This document shows, one piece after another, positions 40,935 to 50,081 of a DNA stretch of 64,000 nucleotides. The position numbers and the translations under genes are program-made. The notes under the pieces are model-generated. The model saw nothing but the letters and a program-made list of their open reading frames with translations, searched no databases and was not told where the DNA came from. The DNA is from Saccharothrix carnea. Its GTDB lineage: Bacteria > Actinomycetota > Actinomycetes > Mycobacteriales > Pseudonocardiaceae. Each line of letters opens with the position of its first letter. Positions within the stretch are counted from its first letter, which is position 1. The stretch is taken from contig NZ_PYAX01000005.1 of NCBI RefSeq assembly GCF_003014735.1, forward strand, positions 372,001-436,000, in the 5' to 3' direction.

Positions 40935-41408
40935 GTGGTCGTGCCGAACAAGCCGTCCACCAGGGGTGCGGCCCTCGACGACCGGTGGACCCGGTACTGC
41001 CTGGAGATCGCCGGCAGGCGCGCGTTCGGCTGGGTCGTCGTCGGCGCGCTCGCGTTCGTGCTGCAACTCGCCCTGATCTTCGTGTTCACGGTGACGTCCG
41101 CCCTGCCGCTCGTGCTGCTGCTGTTCTCCGTGCTCGTCCTCGGGTACGGGCTCAGGCGACGCCGACCGTTCACCGAAGTCCTCGGCGACCACGCGTGGGT
41201 CTACGTCCGCATCCACTGGCGCGGCGGACTGCTCGTCGTGCACGGCACCCGACCGCTGGTGCTGGACGTGAGCGCCGGACCCGTCGCCCGCGGCCGGATC
41301 AACCGGCACCGGCGGGCGTGGGTCGTCGCACCCGACCGCGCCGGGAACACCGTCGTCACGTTCCGGGGCGTGCCGAAGCTGTTCCCGGCGAAGGTCGTCC
41401 GCCGCTAG
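40935..41408 (+). CDS. Small two-span membrane protein (a)
   Basis: 157 residues from GTG 40935 with GGAGG upstream. About 30 cytosolic residues, a helical hairpin (FGWVVVGALAFVLQLALIFVFTVTSALPLVLLLFSVLVLGY), then a basic beta-rich tail (WVYVRIHWRGGLLVVHGTRPLVLDV). No family recognised. The next gene has the same topology and a similar tail, so the two may be diverged paralogues forming one complex. Confidence 0.7.
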   Translation: MVVPNKPSTRGAALDDRWTRYCLEIAGRRAFGWVVVGALAFVLQLALIFVFTVTSALPLVLLLFSVLVLGYGLRRRRPFTEVLGDHAWVYVRIHWRGGLLVVHGTRPLVLDVSAGPVARGRINRHRRAWVVAPDRAGNTVVTFRGVPKLFPAKVVRR

Positions 41409-41452
41409 TTTGCTGATCATCTATTCGGTTACCCAGGAGGAGAACTTCTGGT

Positions 41453-41932
41453 TTGCTGGGAGCAGTGGTGGGCGAGGCCTGGGTCGACAAATGCCTGACC
41501 AGCGCGGACCGCCGCGCCGTCGGGTTCATCGGGCTGGCCCTGTTCGGCCTGCTCACGCTGTGGGTCGTGGCGGAGTGGACCGGGTCGCGCTGGGTGTTCC
41601 TGCTCACCCCGCTGTGCGTCGAACTCGCCGTGCCCGGCCTGCGGCACTTCTTCTCCCGGCGCGCGCTGCGCCGACTCCTCGACACCTACCCGCGGCACCC
41701 CGTGTCAGTGCACTTCGTACCGGGGCGCACCCGCGTCGGACGGCAGACCTACCTGGAAACAGCGGACTCCGACCGCACGTTCCTGCGGCTCGCCGAGATC
41801 CCCGAACGGGTCCGCGAGAACATCCGCCGCGGCGGCCGGGTCTGGCTGGCCGGACCCGACCCGCGCGGCCGTGCGGCGGTCCTCACCCGCGGCGCGCCGT
41901 TCATGACCCTAGGCCGCATCGTCATCCGCTGA
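41453..41932 (+). CDS. Small two-span membrane protein (b)
   Basis: 159 residues from TTG 41453, chosen because AGGAGGAGA lies 9 bp upstream; GTG codons 4 and 5 triplets later are alternatives. Hairpin (VGFIGLALFGLLTLWVVAEW and WVFLLTPLCVELAVPGL), basic linker, then a beta-rich tail ending TLGRIVIR. Same layout as the preceding gene; 44 bp between them. Converges on the vWA gene 7 bp away. Function unknown. Confidence 0.68.
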   Translation: MLGAVVGEAWVDKCLTSADRRAVGFIGLALFGLLTLWVVAEWTGSRWVFLLTPLCVELAVPGLRHFFSRRALRRLLDTYPRHPVSVHFVPGRTRVGRQTYLETADSDRTFLRLAEIPERVRENIRRGGRVWLAGPDPRGRAAVLTRGAPFMTLGRIVIR

Positions 41933-41939
41933 GGGCTCC

Positions 41940-43112
41940 TTACCGGCCGACCGGGATGCCGCTCTGCTCCGCCCAAGCCCCGACGTCCTCCCGGCGCAAC
42001 GCGGTGGCCAGCAGATCGGGGAACCGGTCCGGCGTGCAGGCGAACGCGGGCGCGCCGAGCTCCGACAACTTCGCCGCCAACTCGTGGTCGTAGGCGGGCG
42101 TGCCGCTGTCGGACAACGCGAGCAGCACCACCACCGTCACCCCGCTCTGCACCAACTCCCGCACCCGCCGCTGCAACTCCCGCGCCACACCACCCTCGTA
42201 CAGGTCGCTGATCAGCACCATCACCGTGTCCGTGGGGCGGCGGACCAGCGACTGGCCGTAGGCGACGGCGCGGTTGATGTCCGTGCCGCCGCCCAGCTGC
42301 GTGGAGAACAGCAGGTCGACCGGGTCCTTCAGCTGCTCGGTCAGGTCGACCACCTCGGTGTCGAACACGACCAGCTTCGTGTCCACGGCCTTCAACGAGG
42401 CCAGCGAGGCACCGAGCACGGCGGAGTACACGACCGACTCGGCCATCGAACCGGACTGGTCGACCAGCAGCACCACGTCCCGCAGCGAGGCCTGGCGGCT
42501 GCGCCGGCTGTTGCCGACCAGGTCCTGCACGACCACCGTGCGCTGGTCGGGCTGGTAGTGGCGCAGGTTCTTCCGGATCGTGCGATTCCAGTCCACATCG
42601 GACAGCCGCGGCCGGCTGGTGCGACGCGACCGGTCGATCGCGCCGTGCACGGCGGCCAGGAGGCGGTCGGCGAGCTTGCGCTCGATGTCCTCCACCACCT
42701 TGCGCACCACGGCGCGTGCCGTCTCGCGGGTGCGTTCGGGGATGGCGCGGGACAACGAGACCAACGTGCCGACCAGGCTCACATCCGGCTCCACGCTGGA
42801 CAGCAGCTCGGGTTCCAACAGCAACTGCCGCAACCCCAACCGCTCCACCGCGTCCTTCTGCATCACCTGGACGACCGAACTGGGGAAATACGTGCGGACA
42901 TCACCCAACCACCGGTGCAAAACGGGCGACGACCCACCCAACCCGGCACTCCTCTTCCCACCGGCCTCCACCGGCTCCCCACCGCCGTACAACCCGGTCA
43001 ATGCAGCATCCCGCCGCAGGTCATCATCCCCAAGTGCCCCAAGATCCCCCGCCGCCCCACCCAACAACAACCGCCACCGCCGCTGCCGTTCAACCGCGTT
43101 ATCCTGTGTCAC
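41940..43112 (-). CDS. vWA-domain protein of the MoxR gene set
   Basis: 390 residues from GTG 43112. N-terminal 200 residues helical and family-specific (RRWRLLLGGAAGDLGALGDDDLRRDAALTGLY). vWA domain from about residue 210: complete MIDAS, D218-x-S220-x-S222 in LLVDQSGSM, Thr in GGGTDIN, Asp in LISDLYEGG, so metal-dependent ligand binding is expected. MoxR ATPases act with vWA proteins as chaperone or activator pairs. It is the last gene of the minus-strand set, 583 bp after DUF5682; copy A of the 31-bp repeat lies upstream of its start. Confidence 0.88.
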   Translation of the reverse strand: MTQDNAVERQRRWRLLLGGAAGDLGALGDDDLRRDAALTGLYGGGEPVEAGGKRSAGLGGSSPVLHRWLGDVRTYFPSSVVQVMQKDAVERLGLRQLLLEPELLSSVEPDVSLVGTLVSLSRAIPERTRETARAVVRKVVEDIERKLADRLLAAVHGAIDRSRRTSRPRLSDVDWNRTIRKNLRHYQPDQRTVVVQDLVGNSRRSRQASLRDVVLLVDQSGSMAESVVYSAVLGASLASLKAVDTKLVVFDTEVVDLTEQLKDPVDLLFSTQLGGGTDINRAVAYGQSLVRRPTDTVMVLISDLYEGGVARELQRRVRELVQSGVTVVVLLALSDSGTPAYDHELAAKLSELGAPAFACTPDRFPDLLATALRREDVGAWAEQSGIPVGR

Positions 43113-43695
43113 ACGCCCACCACCAATCCCGGCCCACCCCAGGCCCTCTGTCACACCATCGAGTGATCATCGCCCGAAAATGTACGGAAACACTGTTACC
43201 ACCCCTCGGTTAAAACATGAGGAGCCCCGACAACCACCACCCCCATCCACCCCCGGCCCCCGCCCACTCCAACGACCCCCCGGCCCGCCCAGCCCCCGGC
43301 TCGGCCCACCCCGTCCGCCCCTCGCCGCGCGACGACCCGGCCCCCGAGACCGACCCCGACCCCCGCGGACCGCCCGCCTCCCTGCGGGACAGCCCCCGCC
43401 GCCCGCAGACGCCCTCTCGCCCCTGCAGACGGCCACTCCTGCGGCCAGCCCACTCGACGCGACCGCCCAGCCAGCCAGCCCCGGAGCCTGCGGCCAGGCA
43501 TCGCAGGCCGCCGCCCGATTCGCCCCGGCCCCTGCGCCAACCCACCGCGTGACGCCCCGACCCAGGCAGGCCGCACCGCCCGCCGCCGGCCCAGAGTCGC
43601 CGCCCCGGCACCGCGACCGTCCCCGCCGCGCGGCCACACGCGTCACGAGCCCGCCCCCGCCCTGCGCTCGTCACGAGCCCACCCCTGCTCGCGCA
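43113..43695. other. Intergenic stretch with repeat copy A and a C-rich, non-coding segment
   Basis: 583 bp. 43163-43225 holds repeat copy A. 43230-43690 is extremely C-rich on the plus strand (and G-rich on the minus), with Pro/Ala/Arg-only frames in all directions; I see no credible gene. The imbalance may promote G-rich strand structures. Confidence 0.6.
43163..43193 (+). repeat. 31-bp repeat, copy A
   Basis: Begins GTGATCATCGCCCGAAAATG. Identical at all 31 positions to copy B at 48696-48726 but in opposite orientation. Similarity continues past the core as CCTCGGTT, seven bases, GAGGA, which can fold into a short hairpin. Confidence 0.9.
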
Positions 43696-45948
43696 TCACG
43701 CGCCTGCCCCCGCGCGTCCCGTGCCCGCGCCCGTGCCCGCGCCCGCGCCCGCGCCAAGCAGATCGCGCACGTGGCCGACGAGTCGAGCCGCGAGTTCCTC
43801 GTCCCAATCGCCCGACGCCACCGCACCGCCGGCCGTCGAGCCCTTGACCCGGTCGCCGAGCATGCGACGCTCCGCCGGGCTGAATTCGCCCACCGCGCGC
43901 CGCAGGAGTGGCAGTGCGGCGGCGAAATCGGCGCCCGACAGGCCGGTCAGCCACTCGTCCACGACGGCGAACAGGCGCGGATCGGCGGTGAGAAGGGCGG
44001 CTGAGCCGCGCAGGAAGCCCGCCACGAACGCCGTCGCGCCGGCGGCCAGGGACACCGCGCGGTGCAGGCGGGTGGCTACTTCGTCGGAGTCCAGGGCGCC
44101 CGTTTCCCACAGCAGTCGGGTCGCGCGGCCGGTTGGGAGGCCGTGGGCGTCGGGCATCGCGACCAGCGATTTCAGCGCACGCTGCCACGTGTCGCGGTGC
44201 TCGTCGTCGGCGGCCAGGCGGACCGCGTCGTCCGCCCCCTCGACCGCCCTGACCGCACGTTCCGCCGTGTCGTCGTCCACCCCGCGGCACGCCAGCGGCA
44301 GGCCGACCGCGCCCCGCGCCAACAGCCCGTGCAGCGCAACGCGAAGCAGCTCCGGGTCCGTGCCGCGCACCGAGCCGTAACGCACGGTGGTTGCGAGGTC
44401 CGGCAGGGCCGACAGCAGTTCCAGCGCGTCGGTCGCGGCGGCGGCGCAGCGGTCCAGTGCCTGGCGGGACGCGGCGACGGCCTCCGGGATCTCGCACCCC
44501 ACCGCCTGGCTGAGGGTTTCGGCGGCGTCGACCACGCGGGTGGCCGCCGCCGCACGGGCGATCAGCACGGTCCCCGCGGCGGCCTCGACCGTGGTGCCGT
44601 GCCGGGCGGCGACAGCCAGCGCGACCGCGAACTCCGGCCGCCAGTGCAACTGCCACGCCTCGGCGAACGTGCCCAACGTCCTGGTCGTGTCCGGCGTGCC
44701 CCACGGCACGTCGAGAACCTCCAAGCGCCGCAACAACTTCGACCGCTCACGATCGGTGTCCTTGCGCAGGTCGAAGCGCATCGGCTTGACGGACGCACTG
44801 GGCGGCATCCGCAACCGCCGTTGCCACCGCGCCAGATCCGCGGCCAGCGGCGAAGTCGGGACGTCCTCACCCACCTCACCCAACCGCTCACCGACCACCA
44901 ACTGCTCGTGCACCAAGCGAAGCGGCGTCGCGTCACCCCCGCACAGCACCGCCAGCGTCGCCTCCATCACCTCCGACAACCCCGGCGACGGCCGCCCCCG
45001 CATCGCGGCCAACGCGTCCGCCAGCCGCACCGCCTCCACCGCACTCGCCGTCGACCCGGGCAAGTCCTCCGCCCGCAACACCCCGCAAGCCTTCGCGAAC
45101 CAACGCGGCACGGCGTCACCGCGTTCGGCGCACTCCCACAAGTGCGCATACCAACCAGGCGAAGCGACACCCGCGCCATAACCGGACGACGCCGCCAGCC
45201 TGCCGTGGCTCCACGGCACCCAAGTGCCGGAAATCTTCTTGCGCGGCAAGCCCTTCAGTGCCGCGGCGTCGACCGACGCGGGCGGCAGGGTGCGCAGCGC
45301 CGGCACGTGCCACGCCCCGGCCACCACCGCGATCGAACCCTCGACGTCCTTCAACGCCTGCCGCACGTTCTGCCGCATCGCGGCTTCCCGCCGCAACGTG
45401 CGGGCGTCCACCTGATCGGCGAACTCCTCCCGCAACGCACCCATCGCCTCCGCCACCGCCTCGGCCAGGTCACGCGGGTCGGTGTGGTGCTCGACCACGT
45501 CCTCCCACCAGCGCTCCGGGTCGTCGAAACCCGCCGCCTCGGCCAACGTGCCCAGCGGGTCGACCGCCGCCTTCGGCACGTCGTCAGCGGAGTCGGAGTC
45601 GGACGGCTCGGGATCGTCCAGCGAAGCCGCGGCCGGCAGGTCGAAGAACCGCACCGGAACGCCGTTGACCCGCGCCCACGTCATCGCCCGCCACTCCGGC
45701 GAGAACTCCGCGAACGGCCAGAACGCGGCCCGCGCCGGCTCCGCCTCGTCGTGCAGCAACAACGCCACCGGCGGCGTCAGGCTGGGCACGTGCGGCAACA
45801 GGGCGTCCCCCTCCGGGGGACCCTCGATCAGCACCACCTCGGGCCGCACCGCCTCCAACGCCGCCGCGACCATGCGCGCCGAACCCGGACCGTGATGCCG
45901 GATGCCGAGCAACGTCACCCGATCGGGCAACGGCTGTTCGCGCGCCAT
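43696..45948 (-). CDS. DUF5682 family protein
   Basis: 750 residues from ATG 45948, whose A is also the last base of the MoxR stop (TGATG). N-terminus GIRHHGPGSARMVAAALEAVRPEVVLIEGPPEGDALL and later VVAGAWHVPAL are the His/Glu motifs of the EreA/ChaN/TraB esterase-like superfamily, so a hydrolase of that fold is plausible. The C-terminal two thirds are helical, with Ala-rich repeats and a low-complexity GAGAGAGTG tail. Always found in a set with MoxR, vWA, DUF5691 and SWIM genes; function not established. Confidence 0.85.
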   Translation of the reverse strand: MAREQPLPDRVTLLGIRHHGPGSARMVAAALEAVRPEVVLIEGPPEGDALLPHVPSLTPPVALLLHDEAEPARAAFWPFAEFSPEWRAMTWARVNGVPVRFFDLPAAASLDDPEPSDSDSADDVPKAAVDPLGTLAEAAGFDDPERWWEDVVEHHTDPRDLAEAVAEAMGALREEFADQVDARTLRREAAMRQNVRQALKDVEGSIAVVAGAWHVPALRTLPPASVDAAALKGLPRKKISGTWVPWSHGRLAASSGYGAGVASPGWYAHLWECAERGDAVPRWFAKACGVLRAEDLPGSTASAVEAVRLADALAAMRGRPSPGLSEVMEATLAVLCGGDATPLRLVHEQLVVGERLGEVGEDVPTSPLAADLARWQRRLRMPPSASVKPMRFDLRKDTDRERSKLLRRLEVLDVPWGTPDTTRTLGTFAEAWQLHWRPEFAVALAVAARHGTTVEAAAGTVLIARAAAATRVVDAAETLSQAVGCEIPEAVAASRQALDRCAAAATDALELLSALPDLATTVRYGSVRGTDPELLRVALHGLLARGAVGLPLACRGVDDDTAERAVRAVEGADDAVRLAADDEHRDTWQRALKSLVAMPDAHGLPTGRATRLLWETGALDSDEVATRLHRAVSLAAGATAFVAGFLRGSAALLTADPRLFAVVDEWLTGLSGADFAAALPLLRRAVGEFSPAERRMLGDRVKGSTAGGAVASGDWDEELAARLVGHVRDLLGAGAGAGTGAGTGRAGAGA

Positions 45949-47036
45949 CAGCCCACCATGTCCTGGCACGCCCGGTACAGGTCACGCCACTCGGCGCGCT
46001 CCTTGACCACCGCCTCCAGGTACTCCTGCCACGCCGCCGTGTCCGACACCCGGTCCTTCACCACCGCGCCGAGCAGCCCGGACGCCAACTCGTCCGCGGT
46101 GATCGTGCCGCTGCCGAAGTGCCCGGCCAACGCCATCCCGCTGGTCACCACCGAGATCGCCTCGGCCGTGGACAGGCTCCCGCTCGGCTTCTTCAGCTGC
46201 GTGCGGCCGTCCACAGTGGACCCGTTGCGCAGTTCCCGGAAGATCCGCACCACCCGGCGCACCTCCTCCAACGCGGGCGGCTCGGCGGGCAACTGCAACG
46301 CCCGGCCGAGCTGGGCGGCACGCGCCGACACGATCTCCACCTCGTCGTCCTCGGTCGCGGGCGGCGGCAGCACGACGGTGTTGAAGCGGCGGGCGAGCGC
46401 CGACGACATCTGGTTCACGCCGCGGTCCCGGTCGTTCGCGGTGGCGATCACGGTGAACCCGGGCACCGCCTGCACCTGGATGCCCAGCTCCGGCACCGGC
46501 AACGTCTTCTCGGACAGGATCGTGATGAACGAGTCCTGCACCTCCGCGGGCATCCGGGTCAACTCCTCCACCCGCACGACCGCGCCCTCGCGCATCCCCG
46601 TCATCACCGGGCTCGCCACGATCGCCGCCTCCGAAGGCCCCTCGGCGATCAGCCGGGCGTAGTTCCAGCCGTAGCGGACCTGGTCCTCGCCGGTGCCCGC
46701 GGTGCCCTGCACGACCAGCATCGAGTTGCCGCTCACCGCCGCCGCGATGTGCTCCGACAGCCACGACTTCGCCGTGCCCGGCACGCCGACCAGCAACAAC
46801 GCCCGGTCCGTGACCAGCGTGCCGACCGCGACCTCGACCAGCCGCCGGTCGCCGACGTACTTCGGCGTGATCACCGTGCCGTCCGGCAGCCTGCCGCCGA
46901 GCACGTAGGTGACCACCGCCTGCGGCGACATCCGCCAGCGCGGCGGGCGAGGCCGGTCGTCCGCCGCCGCCACGGCCGCGAGCTCGGCGGCGTACTGCTG
47001 TTCCGCGGCGGGCCGCAGCACGGATTCGGTGGTCAC
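45948..47036 (-). CDS. MoxR-type AAA+ ATPase
   Basis: 362 residues from GTG 47036 (GTGA overlap with DUF5691). Walker A GVPGTAKSW (84-92), Walker B region VVRVEELTRMPAEVQDSF (153-170) with Glu-Glu in place of the usual Asp-Glu, sensor 1 TVIATANDRDRG, arginine finger in SSALARRFN. C-terminal lid helical. MoxR ATPases form rings that remodel or load cofactors into target proteins together with vWA partners. Probable energy-using core of this gene set. Confidence 0.92.
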   Translation of the reverse strand: MTTESVLRPAAEQQYAAELAAVAAADDRPRPPRWRMSPQAVVTYVLGGRLPDGTVITPKYVGDRRLVEVAVGTLVTDRALLLVGVPGTAKSWLSEHIAAAVSGNSMLVVQGTAGTGEDQVRYGWNYARLIAEGPSEAAIVASPVMTGMREGAVVRVEELTRMPAEVQDSFITILSEKTLPVPELGIQVQAVPGFTVIATANDRDRGVNQMSSALARRFNTVVLPPPATEDDEVEIVSARAAQLGRALQLPAEPPALEEVRRVVRIFRELRNGSTVDGRTQLKKPSGSLSTAEAISVVTSGMALAGHFGSGTITADELASGLLGAVVKDRVSDTAAWQEYLEAVVKERAEWRDLYRACQDMVG

Positions 47037-48460
47037 TGGCTTTCCTCCCGGTGGTTGAACGCCTCGCGCAGCTGCATGCGCAGGCGCAGGACGTCGAGTT
47101 CGACGGTGTGCTCGGGCCAGCGCTCGGTGATGCGGGCCCAGTTCGCGCCGAGGACTTCGGCATCACCCCTGGCCAGCAGCACCGCCGGCGGACGGCCGGC
47201 GCGCCACCTCGGGTCGCGCATCCCGGCGTAGCGGTCGAGCAGGTCCGCGGTGGCCCGCGCGCCCCACGGCGCCGGCAACTGCGAACACGCGTGGTCGAGC
47301 AGGTCGTAGTTCCACTGCCGCGACACCTCGACCACGGTGCGCGCGGCCAGGTCGGCGGGCAGGCCGCCGAGCATCTCCAACTGCTCCATGCCGGTCAACG
47401 ACCGGGTCGCCGCGACCGCCCACGGCCGGGCGTCGTCGGCGAGCTTCAGGTTCTGCGCCACGCCGCGCAGCAACGCACTCGCCCACGGTCCGCGCGTGAG
47501 TTCGGCGGCCGCACCCTCGTCGTCGGTGTCCAGCCGGCCGGTCCAGTGCTGGGGCGGCACGCTCGCCGCCGCGCCGCGCAACCGACCCGCGACCCCCGCC
47601 TCGGAACCGTCTTTCAGCAGGTCACGGGCCTCGTCCGGCTCGGGCGCGGTTTCCGCCCACAGCTCGTCGGTCTGCACGTCGAAACCGTCCGCGGTCAGCC
47701 ACAGGCCGCGGTGCAGGCGTTCGGCGGCGCGTTCGGCCAGGGCGGACGTGGGCAGGGTGCGCAGCAGGCGCAACGCCTCGTCGTGCACGCCGATCGCGCG
47801 GTCGTCCAACGCGCGTTCGAGGAGCGGTTCGTCGTCCGGGCCGAGGTTCGCTTCCAGGGCGCTGATCAGCACTTGGCGGTCCGTCGCACGGCGTTGGACC
47901 TCGAATTGCGCGGCCAGGAACGCGCGTGCCTTCGCCGGATCCTGGTTGCGCGCGCGGCGCAACGCGGCGAGCCGCGACGTGCCGGGCAGGTCAAGGGCCT
48001 CGTCGAGGTCGACCTCCTCCGCGACCACACCGGTCGCGGCCCACGCCCAGGCCGGTCGGATGGCCGCCAGCCACCGCCCGCGGGCGCCGAGGACGGCGGC
48101 CACGGCGGGACGCAGGCCGGGGTGGGCGGTGCCCAGGCCCAGCAGCGCGGGCAGTTCGCGGTGGTCGGCGACGACGCGGGCCGCCTTGGCCATGCCGCAC
48201 CACTCCGTCAGCAGCACCTGGTCGTCCAGGGCCAGGATCTGGACCAGCACGGACCTGGCGGCGGGGTGGACGAGCACGTCGTCGGACGCGGGGGCGGCGG
48301 GGAGCGGCGGGGTGTCGACCGGTGGTGGGAGTTGGGCGCCGTGTGCGGCGACGCCCAGGGCGGCGACGCGGTCGAGCAGGGCCGACGGTGTCGTGCCCGC
48401 GCGGTGTGCGCCCACCAGGGCGGCTTGGACGGCCTCGTCCCATTCGGCTCGGAGGGTCAT
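47033..48460 (-). CDS. DUF5691 family protein (HEAT-like helical)
   Basis: 475 residues from ATG 48460. Ala/Leu/Arg-rich helical-repeat protein: AARSVLVQILALDDQVLLTEWCGMAKAARVV, RARNQDPAKARAFLAAQFEVQRRATDRQVLISALEANLGPDDEPLLERALDD. DUF5691 members look like alpha-solenoid scaffolds. Stop overlaps the MoxR start. No catalytic motifs visible; presumed adaptor for MoxR or DUF5682. Confidence 0.82.
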   Translation of the reverse strand: MTLRAEWDEAVQAALVGAHRAGTTPSALLDRVAALGVAAHGAQLPPPVDTPPLPAAPASDDVLVHPAARSVLVQILALDDQVLLTEWCGMAKAARVVADHRELPALLGLGTAHPGLRPAVAAVLGARGRWLAAIRPAWAWAATGVVAEEVDLDEALDLPGTSRLAALRRARNQDPAKARAFLAAQFEVQRRATDRQVLISALEANLGPDDEPLLERALDDRAIGVHDEALRLLRTLPTSALAERAAERLHRGLWLTADGFDVQTDELWAETAPEPDEARDLLKDGSEAGVAGRLRGAAASVPPQHWTGRLDTDDEGAAAELTRGPWASALLRGVAQNLKLADDARPWAVAATRSLTGMEQLEMLGGLPADLAARTVVEVSRQWNYDLLDHACSQLPAPWGARATADLLDRYAGMRDPRWRAGRPPAVLLARGDAEVLGANWARITERWPEHTVELDVLRLRMQLREAFNHREESQ

Positions 48461-48764
48461 GGCCGGCCGCCGGTGGGGGTGCTGCGGGTGGTGGTGGGTG
48501 GCGGTGAAGTCGGGTGGTCGGTGGTGGCCGGGGAGTCCGGGTGGGTGGTGGCTGAGGTGCGGTCGGCGGCGGGGGTGCGGTCGGTGGTCGGGGTGCGGTC
48601 GGCCGGTGGGGTGGTGGTCGGGGTGGGTTGGTGGTTGGGGGCGGGTTGGGGTTGGTGGGTCGCGGTTCCTCGTATGCAACCGAGGTACGGGAACGGTGTT
48701 TCCGTACATTTTCGGGCGATGATCACCCGATCGTGTGATGGGGGACCTTGTCCGACCTGCGTGA
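48461..48764. other. Intergenic stretch with repeat copy B and low-complexity GGTGG segment
   Basis: 304 bp between SWIM and DUF5691 genes. 48470-48655 is a GGTGG/GGGTGG-rich low-complexity run on the plus strand, without credible gene. 48660-48726 is repeat copy B with its hairpin. Confidence 0.6.
48696..48726 (-). repeat. 31-bp repeat, copy B
   Basis: Reverse-complement copy of 43163-43193, all 31 bases identical. On the minus strand it is followed by CCTCGGTTGCATACGAGG, a hairpin corresponding to the diverged one after copy A. The pair faces inwards around DUF5691, MoxR and DUF5682. Confidence 0.9.
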
Positions 48765-50042
48765 TCATCCCACGACCTCCGGTGCTTCGCCGGGCTTGGC
48801 GGTGGCGCCCAGGCGCAGTTCGCGGCCGTTCCACAGGCCCCACGCGTCGAACAGGGCGCCGCCGGTCAGGGCCAGTGCCTGGTCCAGGGCCAGGTCGCCG
48901 CGAACCGGGATTCCGCGGCCCGTGGAGTCGACCAGGTGGCGGGTGTCCTCGGTGACCCGGACCGACGCGCAGCCCAACGGGTGCAGGCGTTGCCACGGGT
49001 CGGCTTTCAGGTACTCCTCGAGGCCGGCGAGCGCGGCGCGCCAGCTCGGCGGTGCGGGGATCGGTTCGGCCCGGCGCTCGACCAGCACCTCGCCCACCGC
49101 CACCCGGTGCGGTGGGACGCCGGGGTACGGGTGCAGCACACCCTGGATCCCCACGCCGTGGGTCAGCGGTGGCACGGGGCGCGCACCGCCCCCGGCATGC
49201 CGCACCGCCACCACCCACCCGTGCGAACGGCCCCACGCCCACTGCCGCACGGTCCGCACCAGACCGTCGTCGGACTCCAGCTTCAGCAACGGCACCCAGT
49301 GGTCCGACCATCCCGGGCCGGCGCGCACCTCGTCCTCCGCGACCGAGAAGCCCAAGCGGCGGCGGATCAGGGGGTCCTCGGACGAGGACAGCCGCGCCAG
49401 CAGGTGCAACCCGCCCAAGCGGTCGGCGGCGTCGTGCGCCCAGTGCGGTCCGCCGGCGGAGACGATCCCGCGCACCTCGTCCACCGCCGACGCCAGCCCC
49501 TTGGCCTGCGCGTCGACCATCCTGGCCTGGATCGAGTGCCACCACGCCGCGTCCCGCGCGGGCAAGCCGGCCAGGCCCGCGCCGGCCACGTCGTCCAGCC
49601 AGTCGGTCAGGCCCGCGACACCACCTCGCACCGCGTTCTGCCTGGCCTGCGCCGTCTTCTCCTTGGCCTTGGCCCGCCGCTGCACCGCCTCCGGCGAGTC
49701 ATCCGGAGCCGGAGCCGAGGGACCGGCCGCACGGCGGCGGGTCAGCCACTCGGTCACCCAGTCGGGCGCCTCCGCGACGGGGAACGGCTCGCGGACGTCC
49801 CGCAGCTGCAAAGCCAACGCGTGCTTGCACGGGAACTTGCGCGACGGGCACGAGCACTTCGTCGCCCGGTCACCCAGGTCGACGCACACCTGGTAAGGGT
49901 TCTTGCCGCTGCCCTTGCACAGACCCCACAGGGCGGTGTCGCTGCGACCCGTCCCCTGCCAGCCGGAGGACCCCGCCAGCCGGGTGGCGCTGCTCGCCAC
50001 CTGGCCGTCCGGGGCCTGCTCCAGAAGCGCTCGTGCGTCCAT
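48765..50042 (-). CDS. SWIM zinc-finger protein
   Basis: 425 residues from ATG 50042. SWIM motif C-x-C-x6-C-x-H (KCSCPSRKFPCKHALAL) at residues about 70-86, preceded by WGLCKGSGKNPYQVCVDLGDRAT. The remaining 340 residues are helical and beta-rich without a known catalytic domain. SWIM proteins bind DNA or proteins. First gene of the SWIM/DUF5691/MoxR/DUF5682/vWA set; short spacing (39 bp) to the hmgA stop may mean transcription from further upstream. Confidence 0.88.
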   Translation of the reverse strand: MDARALLEQAPDGQVASSATRLAGSSGWQGTGRSDTALWGLCKGSGKNPYQVCVDLGDRATKCSCPSRKFPCKHALALQLRDVREPFPVAEAPDWVTEWLTRRRAAGPSAPAPDDSPEAVQRRAKAKEKTAQARQNAVRGGVAGLTDWLDDVAGAGLAGLPARDAAWWHSIQARMVDAQAKGLASAVDEVRGIVSAGGPHWAHDAADRLGGLHLLARLSSSEDPLIRRRLGFSVAEDEVRAGPGWSDHWVPLLKLESDDGLVRTVRQWAWGRSHGWVVAVRHAGGGARPVPPLTHGVGIQGVLHPYPGVPPHRVAVGEVLVERRAEPIPAPPSWRAALAGLEEYLKADPWQRLHPLGCASVRVTEDTRHLVDSTGRGIPVRGDLALDQALALTGGALFDAWGLWNGRELRLGATAKPGEAPEVVG

Positions 50043-50081
50043 GCCGGCAGACGTTAGAGGCACCCACCGACAAAAAGTCGA

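Noticed and set aside
43217..43552. Plus-strand Pro-rich open frame (ATG 43217)
   Set aside because: Composition reflects C-rich DNA; no ribosome site, no conserved pattern, equally open in other frames.
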